This document shows positions 7,629-16,401 of a stretch of DNA of 64,000 bases, one piece after another. The translations under genes and the position numbers were made by a program. Each line of letters begins with the position of its first letter. Position 1 is the first letter of the stretch. The stretch is taken from positions 62,001 through 126,000 of the forward strand of contig CAVXUX010000004.1 of the NCBI GenBank assembly GCA_963765135.1, read 5' to 3'. Source of the stretch: JACVRW01 sp963765135. Its GTDB lineage: Bacteria; Actinomycetota; Thermoleophilia; Solirubrobacterales; Thermoleophilaceae. The notes under the pieces are model-generated. The model worked only from the letters and a program-made list of their open reading frames with translations. It searched no databases and was not told the origin of the DNA.

Positions 7629-8266
7629 AGCGGATCGACGAGGCGGTCGCCGGTCGGCGCAAGGCCCTGATGGTCTCGGGGCTGCGCTCCCTGGCGCAGC
7701 CCAAGCCGCCGCAGCCGGTCTCGCAGGACGAGCGCTGCGACCTCTGCCAGACGACGGTGCCCGAGGACCACCGCCACATGCTCAACCTCTACGAGCGCCA
7801 GATCGTGTGCGTATGCGAGAGCTGCTGGGCACTGCGATCGGGCGACGCCGAGTTCCGGCCGACCGGCAACCGCACGCTCTGGCTGGAGGACTTCGAGCTG
7901 CCGGAGGAGATCTGGGCGCAGTTCAGGATCCCGATCGGCCTGGCGTTCTTCATGCACTCGAGCGTCACGGACTGCGTCGTGGCGCTCTACCCGAGCCCCG
8001 CCGGGGCGACCGAGAGCGAGCTGCATTTCGAGACCTGGAGCCGGCTCGCCCGGATGAACCCGGTGCTGGACGAGCTCGAGCCGGACGCCGAGGCGCTGAT
8101 CGTCAACCGCATGTCCGAGCCGCCCGCCTACGCGATCGCGCCGATCGACCGCTGCTACATGCTCGTCGGCCTGGTCAAGGCCTCCTGGGAGGGCATCTCC
8201 GGCGGGGGCGGGGTGGAGCGGGCGATCGAGGCCTACTTCGACGACCTGCGGGCGGTTGCGGCGTGA
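7625..8266 (+). CDS. DUF5947 hydrogenase-locus protein
   Basis: 213 aa. GTG at 7625 overlaps the preceding stop (GTGA). The N-terminal part holds a CDLCQTTV...CVCESCW arrangement (two CxxC-type pairs about 30 residues apart) likely to bind zinc or an Fe-S cluster, preceded by HRHMLNLYERQ. The remainder is a predicted mixed alpha/beta domain (FELPEEIWAQFRIPIGLAFF, CYMLVGLVKASWEGISGGGG) with no membrane segments. I recognise it as the DUF5947 family found in actinobacterial hydrogenase operons; its biochemical role is unknown. It is followed without a gap by DUF6084. Confidence 0.75.
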   Translation: MKRIDEAVAGRRKALMVSGLRSLAQPKPPQPVSQDERCDLCQTTVPEDHRHMLNLYERQIVCVCESCWALRSGDAEFRPTGNRTLWLEDFELPEEIWAQFRIPIGLAFFMHSSVTDCVVALYPSPAGATESELHFETWSRLARMNPVLDELEPDAEALIVNRMSEPPAYAIAPIDRCYMLVGLVKASWEGISGGGGVERAIEAYFDDLRAVAA

Positions 8267-8943
8267 GCGACGCCCCCGAGCCCGAGTTCCAGGTGCTGAA
8301 CGCCGCCGGCCGCCGGCACGCCGCCGTGCCGGCCGTCGACTTCGACGTCCACGTCAGCGAGCCGGGCGGACGCGCGGTGTACGCGATCGCGCTCAGCGCG
8401 CAGGTGATGATCGAGCCCGCGCGGCGCGCCTACGACGCCGAGACCCGCGAGCGCCTGGTCGAGCTGTTCGGCGCGCCCGAGCGCTGGGCGACCACTACGC
8501 GCAGCCTCGTGTGGCACCGGGCCGATGTGCTCGTGCCGGCGTTCACCGGCGCGACGACCTTCCGCGTCCCGGTGCCCTGCAGCTTCGACATGGAGGTCGC
8601 CTCGACGAAGTACCTCTACGGGTTGCCGGACGGCGAGGTGCCGCTCGCGTTCAACTTCAACGGCACGGTCCACTACCGCGGCGACGAGGGGCGCCTGCAG
8701 GTGTCGCTCGTGCCGTGGGCGTGCACGGCCGAGTTCCGCTTCCCGGTTGCGATCTGGCGGGAGCTCGTCGAGCACTACTACCCGCACACCGGGTGGATCC
8801 CGCTGCAGGAGTCGACCCTGCGGGCGCTCCAGCGCGAGAAGGCGCGCCGCGCGCTGCCAACCCTCGACGCGTGCGTGGCGGAGCTGCTCGCCGTGCGCGA
8901 GGGCGCGGGCCCGGCCCGCGCCGGAGCGACTGTTTCGTCGTGA
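8263..8943 (+). CDS. DUF6084 hydrogenase-locus protein
   Basis: 226 aa, GTG start overlapping the DUF5947 stop. The sequence is beta-strand-rich (FQVLNAAGRRHAAVPAVDFDVHV, YAIALSAQVMIEP, TTFRVPVPCSFDMEVASTKYLYGL) and ends in a helical region (LREALQ-like ESTLRALQREKARRAL). It has no signal peptide. It matches my memory of the DUF6084 family, which co-occurs with DUF5947 beside group 1h genes. The role is unknown; an assembly factor or electron-transfer partner is speculation. Confidence 0.72.
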   Translation: MSDAPEPEFQVLNAAGRRHAAVPAVDFDVHVSEPGGRAVYAIALSAQVMIEPARRAYDAETRERLVELFGAPERWATTTRSLVWHRADVLVPAFTGATTFRVPVPCSFDMEVASTKYLYGLPDGEVPLAFNFNGTVHYRGDEGRLQVSLVPWACTAEFRFPVAIWRELVEHYYPHTGWIPLQESTLRALQREKARRALPTLDACVAELLAVREGAGPARAGATVSS

Positions 8944-9965
8944 ACGACCTCGTCGACACCCTGCTCTACGAGGGCTACGCGCTCTACCCCTACACGCCGG
9001 GGGCCACCAAGAACGCCACGCCCACGCCCTTCGGGATCGTCTACCCGCCGGCGTACGCCCGCACGCTCGACACGACCTACGACCACATCCAGCTGCAGTG
9101 CGTCGCCGAGGGCGGCAGCGACGTCTCGGCCGAGGTGCGCTTCCTCGCGCCGAGCGGCGACCGCCACCGCGCGGAGGCGCAGCAGATCGCTGGGGAGGGC
9201 GATTTCGAGATCGAAGGCCTGGCGATCCGGACCCGGCTCGAGATCACCCCGCTCGGCGACTCCCGCCGGCTGGTTTCGTACCGCGTCGAGAACCACACCC
9301 AAGCGCCGGCCGGTCTCGACCGGGCCGCCGCCATCGAGCGGTCGCTGATCTCGACGCATCCGGTGCTGCGCGTCACGGGCGGCCGTTTCCTCTCGCAGCT
9401 CGACGCGCCCTGTGACAGCGTCAACACCTGGCCCGTGCTCGCCTCGCCGGCCGACGACGTGATGCTCGGGGCGGCGATCGTGCTCCCCGACCACCCCCAG
9501 ATCGCGCCCGAGAGCCGCGGCAACCTGTTCGACAACACCGAGATCGAGGAGGCGCTGGTCCTGCACGTCCAGGTGCTCAGCGACGAAGAGCGCGCCGAAA
9601 TCGCCGACCAGGACCCCGCGGTTCGCGAGATGATCGAGCGCGCGTCCGCGGTGACCCCTGAGCAGCTGAGGCGACTGCACGGGCGAATGACCGAGATCCA
9701 CGACCCGACCCAGGGGCTGCCCGACGTCGAGGTCGACGGCGTGGTGTTCAGGCGCGGCGGGCGGGTGATCGTCCGCCCGGGCCTCGACGCCGACCTGCAG
9801 GCGCGCATGCTGGAGGGCCGCACGGTCACCGTGGAGCGCATCCAGCGCGACTACGACGGCCGGGTGCACCTCGGCGTGGCGCTCGACGAGCCCGGCCAGG
9901 AGATCCTCCGCGAGACCGGGCGCTTCCTGTGGTTCTTCCCCCCTGAAGTGGAGGTGGTCGAGTGA
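8940..9965 (+). CDS. Conserved hydrogenase-locus protein of unknown function
   Basis: 341 aa, GTG start overlapping the DUF6084 stop. No domain recognised. The N-terminus VDTLLYEGYALYPYTPGATK is followed by a beta-rich region (SAEVRFLAPSGDRH, FEIEGLAIRTRLEITPLG), a segment with SLISTHPVLRVTGGRFLS, and a C-terminal part with VDGVVFRRGGRVIVRPG. There are few cysteines and no transmembrane helices, so it should be cytoplasmic. Coupling on both sides within the operon implies a hydrogenase role, probably in maturation or complex formation. The next gene, the endopeptidase, starts inside its stop codon. Confidence 0.7.
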   Translation: MNDLVDTLLYEGYALYPYTPGATKNATPTPFGIVYPPAYARTLDTTYDHIQLQCVAEGGSDVSAEVRFLAPSGDRHRAEAQQIAGEGDFEIEGLAIRTRLEITPLGDSRRLVSYRVENHTQAPAGLDRAAAIERSLISTHPVLRVTGGRFLSQLDAPCDSVNTWPVLASPADDVMLGAAIVLPDHPQIAPESRGNLFDNTEIEEALVLHVQVLSDEERAEIADQDPAVREMIERASAVTPEQLRRLHGRMTEIHDPTQGLPDVEVDGVVFRRGGRVIVRPGLDADLQARMLEGRTVTVERIQRDYDGRVHLGVALDEPGQEILRETGRFLWFFPPEVEVVE

Positions 9966-10462
9966 AAAGGATCTTGGTGGCCGGAATCGGCAACGCCTGG
10001 CTCAAGGACGACGGCTTCGGCAGCGAGGTCGTCAAGCGCCTCGAGACACGCGACCTGCCCGAGGGCGCGGCGGTGTTCGACTTCGGCACCGGCGGGCTCG
10101 ACCTGGCCTACGAGGTCATGCGTGGGTACGACGCGCTGGTGTTGATCGACGTCAGCCGCCAGGGCGGCGAGCCCGGGACGCTCTACGTGATGGAGGCGCT
10201 CGAGGAGGAGGTCGACGCCGGCATCGAGGACGGCCAGATGATCAATCCGCACGCCATGGACCCGCAGACGGTGCTGCGCTTCGTGAAGACGCTCGGCGCG
10301 TGGCCCGGCAAGGTGGTCGTGGTGGCGTGCGAACCCGCCGAGGTCGAGGAGATGGGGCTTGGCCTGAGCCCCGGCGTAGAGCGTGCGGTCGAGGGCGCCG
10401 TGGGCTTGGTGATCGAGACGATCGACGAGCTCCGCACGGACGGCGCGTACGCGGTCGACTGA
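9962..10462 (+). CDS. Hydrogenase maturation endopeptidase (HyaD/HybD/HycI type)
   Basis: 166 aa, GTG start. GIGNAWLKDDGFG at residues 8-20 and the later LIDVS and NPHAMD segments match the nickel-sensing protease family, in which one Glu/Asp in the N-terminal motif, a mid-protein Asp and a His bind the nickel of the folded large subunit. The enzyme would cut HhyL after His573, releasing 19 residues once nickel is inserted. It starts inside the stop of the preceding gene, and hypA follows 3 bases later. Confidence 0.92.
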   Translation: MKRILVAGIGNAWLKDDGFGSEVVKRLETRDLPEGAAVFDFGTGGLDLAYEVMRGYDALVLIDVSRQGGEPGTLYVMEALEEEVDAGIEDGQMINPHAMDPQTVLRFVKTLGAWPGKVVVVACEPAEVEEMGLGLSPGVERAVEGAVGLVIETIDELRTDGAYAVD

Positions 10463-10465
10463 GCC

Positions 10466-10825
10466 ATGCACGAGCTGTCGCTGTCGAGCGCGATCGTCAA
10501 CACCGTCGTCAAGCACGCGCAGGGGCGGCCGGTGAGCCTCGTGAGCATGCGGGTCGGCGCGCTGCGGCAGGTGGTGCCCGACACGCTCGATTTCTACTTC
10601 GGCTTCGTCGCTCAGGGGACGGTGTGCGAGGGCGCGCGGCTCGAGCAGGACCTCATCCCCGCACGGCTGCGCTGCGCGGTGTGCGCGCGCGAGTGGGAGA
10701 TCGAGCTGCCGATCTTCATGTGCCCCGGCTGTGGCGGGGCGGGCCGGGTCGAGGTCGCGAGTGGAGACGAGTTCGAGGTTGAGTCGATCGAGGTCGAGGA
10801 GGCCGAATGCATCGCACCAAGGTGA
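10466..10825 (+). CDS. hypA: Nickel-insertion protein HypA
   Basis: 119 aa. It starts MHELSLSSAIV (the Met-His-Glu nickel site) and has a zinc domain built from two CxxC pairs (CAVC and CPGC) about 30 residues apart. It works with HypB to insert nickel into the large subunit after Fe(CN)2CO delivery. Its 3' end overlaps hypB by 19 bases, a long overlap that implies tight translational coupling of the two partners. Confidence 0.95.
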   Translation: MHELSLSSAIVNTVVKHAQGRPVSLVSMRVGALRQVVPDTLDFYFGFVAQGTVCEGARLEQDLIPARLRCAVCAREWEIELPIFMCPGCGGAGRVEVASGDEFEVESIEVEEAECIAPR

Positions 10826-11487
10826 AGATCGTCGAGGAGGCGCTCGACGCCAACAACACGATCGCCCAGGCGAACCGGGCTGACTTCGACCGCGCGGACG
10901 TGCGGGTGGTCAACTTCATGGGCGCCCCCGGCGCGGGCAAGACCGCCCTGCTGGAGCGGGTGGTGCGCGAGCTGGCGGGGGTGCGCGTGGGCGTGCTCGA
11001 GGGCGACGTGCAGGGCTCGATGGACGCCGACCGGCTGGCGTCGCTGCACGTGCCGGTGACGCAGCTGAACACCGATCCCAGCTTCGGCGGCGAGTGCCAC
11101 CTGGACGCGAACATGGTCCGCTCGGCGCTCGGCGACCTGCCGCTCGACGACATCGACCTGCTCGTGATCGAGAACGTCGGCAACCTGGTCTGCCCGGCCG
11201 AGTTCAGGGTCGGCGAGGACGCGCGCATCATGGTCTCGGCGATCACCGAGGGCGAGGAGAAGCCGCTCAAGTACCCGCTCATGTTCAGGGCCTGCGAGCT
11301 GGTGCTGGTCAACAAGGTCGACCTGCTGCCGCACCTCGACTTCGACCTCGACAAGTTCCTCTACAACCTCGACGCGGTCCACCCCGGCGTGGAGCGGATC
11401 GTGGTCAGCGCGAAGACCGGCGAGGGAGTCGAGCAGTGGCGGGACTGGCTCGCCGGGGTCGGACAGAGGGCGGAGGTAACCGCTTGA
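10807..11487 (+). CDS. hypB: Hydrogenase nickel GTPase HypB
   Basis: 226 aa. P-loop GAPGAGKT at residues 39-46, DVQGSMDADR, IENVGNLVCPAEFRVGED (metal-binding Cys region) and the NKVD guanine-specificity motif are all present. There is no His-rich N-terminal nickel store of the Bradyrhizobium type; storage may instead rely on the His-rich permease loop at 15329. The start ATG lies inside hypA. The stop overlaps the TTG start of the tandem-SIS gene. Confidence 0.96.
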   Translation: MHRTKVKIVEEALDANNTIAQANRADFDRADVRVVNFMGAPGAGKTALLERVVRELAGVRVGVLEGDVQGSMDADRLASLHVPVTQLNTDPSFGGECHLDANMVRSALGDLPLDDIDLLVIENVGNLVCPAEFRVGEDARIMVSAITEGEEKPLKYPLMFRACELVLVNKVDLLPHLDFDLDKFLYNLDAVHPGVERIVVSAKTGEGVEQWRDWLAGVGQRAEVTA

Positions 11488-12653
11488 CGCACGCGCTCGG
11501 GAGCGACGCGCTCGAGCGTGCGCTGGCCGAGCGCACGCGCGCGAATGCCGAGTTCTTCGAGGCGGAGGCCGAGCGGCTCGCCCGCCTGTGCCACCGGATG
11601 GCGGAGCGGTTTGCCCGCGGGGGCCGACTGATCGCGTTCGGAGCGACGCCGGCAGCCCGCTCGGACGCCCGCCACGTGGCGGTGGAGTTCGTGCACCCGG
11701 TCATCGTCGGCAAGCGCGCGCTGCCGGCGATCGGCATCGCGGGCGAGGGTGGGCCGTTGCCCGAGCAGGTGGCCCTGATCGCGGAGCCCGACGACATCGC
11801 GATCGGCTTCGGCACCGTCGAGACCGCCGCCGCGATCTCGGTCGCACGCGATCGCGGCTGCCTGACGCTCGCCTTCGCGCCGGTGGGCGCCGAGTGGGCG
11901 TTCGAGCCGCCCACGGCGGACGAATCGATTCGGCAGGAGCTTGTCGAGACCCTCTACCACGTGCTCTGGGAGCTGGTGCACGTCTTCTTCGACCATCGCG
12001 GGCTGCTCGAGGGCCGGCAGGCGAAGCCGGTGCACGACACGGGGGCGTCGAGCTTCCTCTATCCCTTCCTGGGCGAGAGCGAGGACGACCTGGAGTCGGT
12101 CGTGGCGGATGTGCGGCGCTCGGTGCTCGCCAAGGCCGAGGAGATCGGCGAGCTGCGGGCGCAGACCCTCTCCGAGAACCGGGCCGAGCTGACGGCCGCG
12201 GCGGCCGGACTGCGACAGGGCCTCGACGCCGGCGGCCGCCTGCTCGCCCTCGGCAACGGGGGCTCGGCGACCGACGCGATGGACGCCGTGGCCGACTTTC
12301 GCCTGTCGGGGCGGCGAGCGCTCGATCTCACCGAGGACGCCGCGATCCTGACCGCGATCGCGAACGACATCGGGACGGAGGCCATCTTCGCCAGGCAGGT
12401 GATCGCTCACGGGCGGACCGGGGACACGCTGCTCGCGATCTCCACGAGCGGCAACTCCGCGAACGTGATCGCTGCCCTGGCGGAGTCGCGCCGGCGCGGC
12501 CTGCGCACGATTGCCATGGTGGGCTACGACGGCGGGCGCGTCGCCGCTGAGGAGCTCGCGGATCACGTGGTCGTGACCCGCTCGGAGCACATCCCGCGAA
12601 TCCAGGAGGCACAGGCGAGCGCTTACCACCTGCTGCGGGAGCTGGTCGGGTGA
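11484..12653 (+). CDS. Tandem SIS-domain protein (phosphoheptose-isomerase-like) in the hyp operon
   Basis: 389 aa from TTG at 11484 (TTGA overlap with hypB). Two sugar-isomerase (SIS) halves are visible. The first, about residues 5-200, has a diverged ligand loop (LIAFGATPAARSDARHVAVE). The second, about 200-389, is a good GmhA/DiaA-like domain (LLALGNGGSATDAMDAVADF, LLAISTSGNSANVIAAL, HIPRIQEAQASAYHLLRELV). SIS proteins are recurrent in actinobacterial hydrogenase operons, but why is unclear; a phosphosugar substrate is inferred from the fold only. Coupling to hypB and to the next gene ties it to the hydrogenase. Confidence 0.85.
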   Translation: MTHALGSDALERALAERTRANAEFFEAEAERLARLCHRMAERFARGGRLIAFGATPAARSDARHVAVEFVHPVIVGKRALPAIGIAGEGGPLPEQVALIAEPDDIAIGFGTVETAAAISVARDRGCLTLAFAPVGAEWAFEPPTADESIRQELVETLYHVLWELVHVFFDHRGLLEGRQAKPVHDTGASSFLYPFLGESEDDLESVVADVRRSVLAKAEEIGELRAQTLSENRAELTAAAAGLRQGLDAGGRLLALGNGGSATDAMDAVADFRLSGRRALDLTEDAAILTAIANDIGTEAIFARQVIAHGRTGDTLLAISTSGNSANVIAALAESRRRGLRTIAMVGYDGGRVAAEELADHVVVTRSEHIPRIQEAQASAYHLLRELVG

Positions 12654-13093
12654 ACGAGGTGCTGCACGCGGCCGGGCGCGGCGCGGTCGCGGCCATGGCC
12701 ATGACCGGCATGCGGATCTTCACCGTCGACGTGGGCTTGGTCGAACAGACGCCGCCGCAGGCGATCGCCAAGCAGAAGGCGCGCGGGTTGCTGAGACGGG
12801 TGCCGCGCGGCCGGCGGCGAGCTGCGATCGAGCTCTTCCATTGGACCTACGGCGCCGGCGGCGGCGCTGCTTTCGCGCTCCTGCCGGACGGGTTGCGACG
12901 GCGCCCGTACGCAGGTCCCGCCTACGGGCTGCTCGTCTGGCTCGGCTTCGAGCTCGGCATCGCCCCGGTGCTCGGGCTCCGCCAGGCCGAGAAGCTCCGC
13001 CTTGCCGATCGAGCAGGGCTTGCTGCGGACCACCTGCTGTACGGGCTCGTGCTGAACGAGGGCCGGCGCCGGCCGCAGGAGAGCGCCGCGTGA
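12650..13093 (+). CDS. Small membrane protein in the hyp operon (YagU/DUF1440-like)
   Basis: 147 aa, GTG start. Hydrophobic helices are visible at about residues 8-28 (GRGAVAAMAMTGMRIF), 62-80 (FHWTYGAGGGAAFALLP), 88-110 (PAYGLLVWLGFELGIAPVLG) and near the C-terminus (HLLYGLVLNEG), separated by basic loops. The layout resembles YagU/DUF1440-like four-helix proteins. Wedged with 4-nt overlaps between the tandem-SIS gene and hypF, it could be a membrane anchor or transporter for the hydrogenase, but this is inference. Confidence 0.65.
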   Translation: MNEVLHAAGRGAVAAMAMTGMRIFTVDVGLVEQTPPQAIAKQKARGLLRRVPRGRRRAAIELFHWTYGAGGGAAFALLPDGLRRRPYAGPAYGLLVWLGFELGIAPVLGLRQAEKLRLADRAGLAADHLLYGLVLNEGRRRPQESAA

Positions 13094-15342
13094 GCCGGGT
13101 GCGCGCCCGCGTCGAGGGGACGGTCCAAGGCGTGGGCTTCCGGCCCTACGTGTATCGCCTGGCGGGCGAGCTGGGCGTTGCCGGACACGTGCTCAACGAC
13201 GCGCGCGGCGTGGTGGTCGAGGTCGAGGCGCCCTCGGAGACCGTGGAGCGCTTTCTCGCCCGCCTCCCGATCGAGGCGCCGCCGCTCGCCACGGTCGAGC
13301 GGGTCGTCTCGGAGCAGCTCGAGGAGCTGGGAGAGCACGGCTTCTCGATTCGCGAGAGCCCCACGGGTGGCGAGCCCCGGGCCGCGGTCACGCCCGACAG
13401 CGCAACCTGCGTCGACTGCCTGGCCGAGCTGTTCGACCCGCGCGACAGGCGCTTTCGCTACCCGTTCGTCAACTGCACGAACTGCGGGCCGCGCTTCACG
13501 ATCGTGCGCGACATCCCCTACGACCGGCCCAACACGACGATGGCCGGCTTCGAGATGTGCCCGGCCTGCCGCGCGGAGTACCTCGATCCGGGCAACCGGC
13601 GCTTCCACGCCCAGCCCAACGCCTGCCCGGACTGCGGCCCCCGGATGCAACTGCTCGGGGCCTGCACGGCCGACCCCGTCGCCGCCGCGGCGCAGGCGCT
13701 GCTCGGCGGCGCGATCGTGGCGGTGAAGGGAATCGGGGGCTTCCATCTGGCCTGCCGCGCCGACGACGAGGCGGCGGTGGCCCGCCTGCGCGCGCGCAAG
13801 CACCGCGAGGACAAGCCCTTCGCGCTGATGGCGCCGGACCTGCTCGCAGCGCGAGCGCTGATCCACGTGACCGCGGCGCACGCCGCCCTGCTCGGCTCGC
13901 CGGCCCGACCGATCGTGCTCGCCCCGCGCCGGCCGTCCGGGATCGCCGAGTCGGTGGCACCGCGCTCTAGCGAGCTCGGGGTGATGCTGCCGTACTCGCC
14001 ACTGCACCACTTGCTGGCGGCCGATACCGGCACGACGCTCGTGATGACCAGCGGCAACGTCTCGGACGAGCCGATCGCCTTCGACGACGAGGACGCGGCC
14101 GAGCGGCTCGCCGGCATCGCCGACCTGTTCCTGGTCCATGACCGGCCGATCGAGACCCGCACCGACGACAGCGTCGCGCGCGTGACCGGCGATCGCCCAC
14201 TGCTGTTGAGGCGCTCCCGGGGGTACGTGCCGGCGTCGCTGCGGCTGCCCCTGGACTGCGGCCGGCACCTGCTCGCGTGTGGCGCCGAGCTCAAGAACAC
14301 GTTCGCGTTGGCCAGGGGCGCGGACGCGTGGGTCGGCCATCACGTCGGCGACCTCAAGAACTACGAGACGCTCCGCTCGTTCACGGCGGGCATCGAGCAC
14401 TTCCAGCGGCTGTTCGCGGTGAGGCCGCAGGCCGTGGCGTACGACCTCCATCCCCAGTACCTGTCGACCAAGCACGCGCACGAGCTCGACGGAGTGGAGC
14501 CGATCGGCGTGCAGCACCACCACGCCCACCTGGCGGCGTGCCTCGCCGAGCACGGCGAGACCGCGCCGGCGCTGGGGGCGATCTTCGACGGGACCGGCTA
14601 CGGCGGGGACGGCACCGTGTGGGGCGGGGAGCTCCTGTTCGGCGACCTGCGCGGGTTCGAGCGCGCCGGGTTCCTGTTCCCGGTGCGGATGCCGGGCGGC
14701 GAGGCGGCGATCCGGCAGCCGTGGCGGATGGCCTGCGCGTGGCTCGCGGCGTCCGGTGCCCAGGCGCCTGAGCTGCCGGTCGACCCGATCGCCTGGAAGC
14801 AGGTCCTCGAGCTCGCGCGCAGCGGCGTCGCTTCCCCTCTCACGACGAGCGTGGGCCGGCTGTTCGACGCCGTTGCCGCGCTCTGCGGGGTCCGCGCCGA
14901 GGTCACCTACGAGGGGCAGGCCGCGGCCGAGCTGGAGGCCCTGGCCGACCCAGCGGAAGCCGGCAGCTACCCGTTCCCGCTGCGCGATGACGGTGGCGCG
15001 CCGGTGATATTGGACGCTCGCCCGACCGTGAGGGCTGTCGTCGACGACCTACGCGAAGGCGCGTCGGTTGCCTCTGTCGCGGCGCGCTTCCACAACGCGC
15101 TCGCCGCCGCGACGGCCGAGGCGTGTGTCCGGGCGGCGAGCCGCCGTGGCACCGAGACGGTCGTGCTGTCGGGTGGGGTCTTCCAGAACCTGCGCCTCCT
15201 GGAGAGCACCCGCGAGTCGCTGCGGGCCGAGGGGCTGCGGGTGCTGACGGCGGAGTCGCTGCCGCCCAACGACGGCGGCATCGCCTACGGACAGCTCGCG
15301 GTCGCGGCGGCGCGGCTGGCGGAGGGCGATGTTCGGGCTTGA
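13090..15342 (+). CDS. hypF: Carbamoyltransferase HypF
   Basis: 750 aa from GTG at 13090 (GTGA overlap). Domain order is that of full-length HypF: acylphosphatase (RVEGTVQGVGFRPYVYRLA, residues about 4-90), two zinc fingers (CVDC...CTNCG and CPAC...CPDCG, about 100-180), a YrdC-like domain (KHREDKPFALMAPDL, LLLRRSRGYVP) and a Kae1-like C-terminal domain with VQHHHAHLAACLAEH and SGGVFQN. It converts carbamoyl phosphate to carbamoyl-adenylate and transfers the group to the HypE C-terminal Cys. It overlaps the nickel permease gene by 14 bases. Confidence 0.96.
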   Translation: MSRVRARVEGTVQGVGFRPYVYRLAGELGVAGHVLNDARGVVVEVEAPSETVERFLARLPIEAPPLATVERVVSEQLEELGEHGFSIRESPTGGEPRAAVTPDSATCVDCLAELFDPRDRRFRYPFVNCTNCGPRFTIVRDIPYDRPNTTMAGFEMCPACRAEYLDPGNRRFHAQPNACPDCGPRMQLLGACTADPVAAAAQALLGGAIVAVKGIGGFHLACRADDEAAVARLRARKHREDKPFALMAPDLLAARALIHVTAAHAALLGSPARPIVLAPRRPSGIAESVAPRSSELGVMLPYSPLHHLLAADTGTTLVMTSGNVSDEPIAFDDEDAAERLAGIADLFLVHDRPIETRTDDSVARVTGDRPLLLRRSRGYVPASLRLPLDCGRHLLACGAELKNTFALARGADAWVGHHVGDLKNYETLRSFTAGIEHFQRLFAVRPQAVAYDLHPQYLSTKHAHELDGVEPIGVQHHHAHLAACLAEHGETAPALGAIFDGTGYGGDGTVWGGELLFGDLRGFERAGFLFPVRMPGGEAAIRQPWRMACAWLAASGAQAPELPVDPIAWKQVLELARSGVASPLTTSVGRLFDAVAALCGVRAEVTYEGQAAAELEALADPAEAGSYPFPLRDDGGAPVILDARPTVRAVVDDLREGASVASVAARFHNALAAATAEACVRAASRRGTETVVLSGGVFQNLRLLESTRESLRAEGLRVLTAESLPPNDGGIAYGQLAVAAARLAEGDVRA

Positions 15343-16087
15343 CGACTCGCTGGCCCAGCTCGCGCACGGCGAGGCGCTCGTGGTGGTGCTGGCGGTCGCC
15401 CTGCTGCTCGGACTGCGCCACGCCTCGGACCCGGATCACCTCGCCGCCGTCTCGACCCTGATCGCCTCGGATCCTCGCGACGGGCGGGGACGCGCCGGAC
15501 GGCTCGGGCTCGCCTGGGGAATGGGGCACGCGCTCACGCTCGGGCTGTTCGGGGTGCCGGTCGTGCTCTTCGGCGCCGACCTGCCCGAGATGGCGCAGCG
15601 CGCCGCCGAGGTGGCCGTCGGGCTGATGATCATGTTCCTCGCGGTGCGGCTGCTCGTGCGCTGGCGCACCGGGCAGTTCCACGCGCATGCACACCGTCAC
15701 GGGGCGCTCGAGCACCGCCACCTGCACCCGCACGACCGCGAGGACGAGCACGACCACGAGCACGCGCCGGAGGCGCGCCTGGGGCGGTCGCCCGCGGGAG
15801 CGTTCGGGATCGGCCTGGTGCACGGGGTGGGCGGGTCTGCCGGCGTCGCCGTGCTCCTGCTGGCGACGATCCCGGACCAGGCCGAGGCGGTGGCCGGGCT
15901 GGCGGTGCTCGCGGTGGGCACCGCGCTGTCGATGGCCGTGCTGTCATCGGTATTCGGCTACACGATCACCCGCGGACCCGTGCGTCGCCGGATGCTGGCG
16001 TTCGCGCCCGCCATGGGCGTGCTGACGCTGGCCTTCGGGTGCTGGTACGCGCTCGGCGCCGTGGGGGCGGTGCAATACCTGCCGTGA
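15329..16087 (+). CDS. NicO/UreH-type nickel permease with His-rich loop
   Basis: 252 aa with about six hydrophobic helices. The first helices contain RHASDPDHLAAV, a variant of the HxxxDH nickel/cobalt-binding signature, and a later helix has LVHGVGGSAG. Between helices 3 and 4 there is a cytoplasmic loop with more than ten histidines (HAHAHRHG, HRHLHPH, HDHEH). It most likely brings Ni2+ into the cell for hydrogenase maturation. The start ATG lies within hypF. Cobalt is an alternative substrate. Confidence 0.85.
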   Translation: MFGLDDSLAQLAHGEALVVVLAVALLLGLRHASDPDHLAAVSTLIASDPRDGRGRAGRLGLAWGMGHALTLGLFGVPVVLFGADLPEMAQRAAEVAVGLMIMFLAVRLLVRWRTGQFHAHAHRHGALEHRHLHPHDREDEHDHEHAPEARLGRSPAGAFGIGLVHGVGGSAGVAVLLLATIPDQAEAVAGLAVLAVGTALSMAVLSSVFGYTITRGPVRRRMLAFAPAMGVLTLAFGCWYALGAVGAVQYLP

Positions 16088-16389
16088 GTGCTGGGCCGAC
16101 ACCCGACCCGCAGAGCATTCTCGGCGAGCGTGTCTTCGCGGGCGGACAGACGAAGCCGTTCGGAGAGATGACCGCTGAGGAAGTTGCCGAACGCGCCGCG
16201 GAACTGCGCAGCGCCACCGGGTGGGGGCCGACCGCCAGGGTTGCCGCGGTCGCGATGGCGTGGGGGGAGCTGGCGCGCCTGATGGACGAGGCCCACGCGC
16301 GAACCGTCGCCGAGCTCGGCCCCGACGCCGTGGCCGAGCGGGCCCAGCGGCTCTGGGTCGTGCCGCCGGGCGGCAGCTTGTTGCTGTAG
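16084..16389 (+). CDS. Small helical hypothetical protein in the hydrogenase operon
   Basis: 101 aa from GTG at 16084, which overlaps the permease stop (GTGA). An extended N-terminus (PTPDPQSILGERVFAGGQTK) leads into amphipathic helices (MTAEEVAERAAELRSA, VAAVAMAWGELARLMDEAHA) and a hydrophobic tail VVPPGGSLLL. No domain recognised and no Cys or His cluster. The coupled start is the main support for reality. Function unknown. Confidence 0.6.
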   Translation: MSAGPTPDPQSILGERVFAGGQTKPFGEMTAEEVAERAAELRSATGWGPTARVAAVAMAWGELARLMDEAHARTVAELGPDAVAERAQRLWVVPPGGSLLL

Positions 16390-16401
16390 AGAACGGCGGC
16401 C

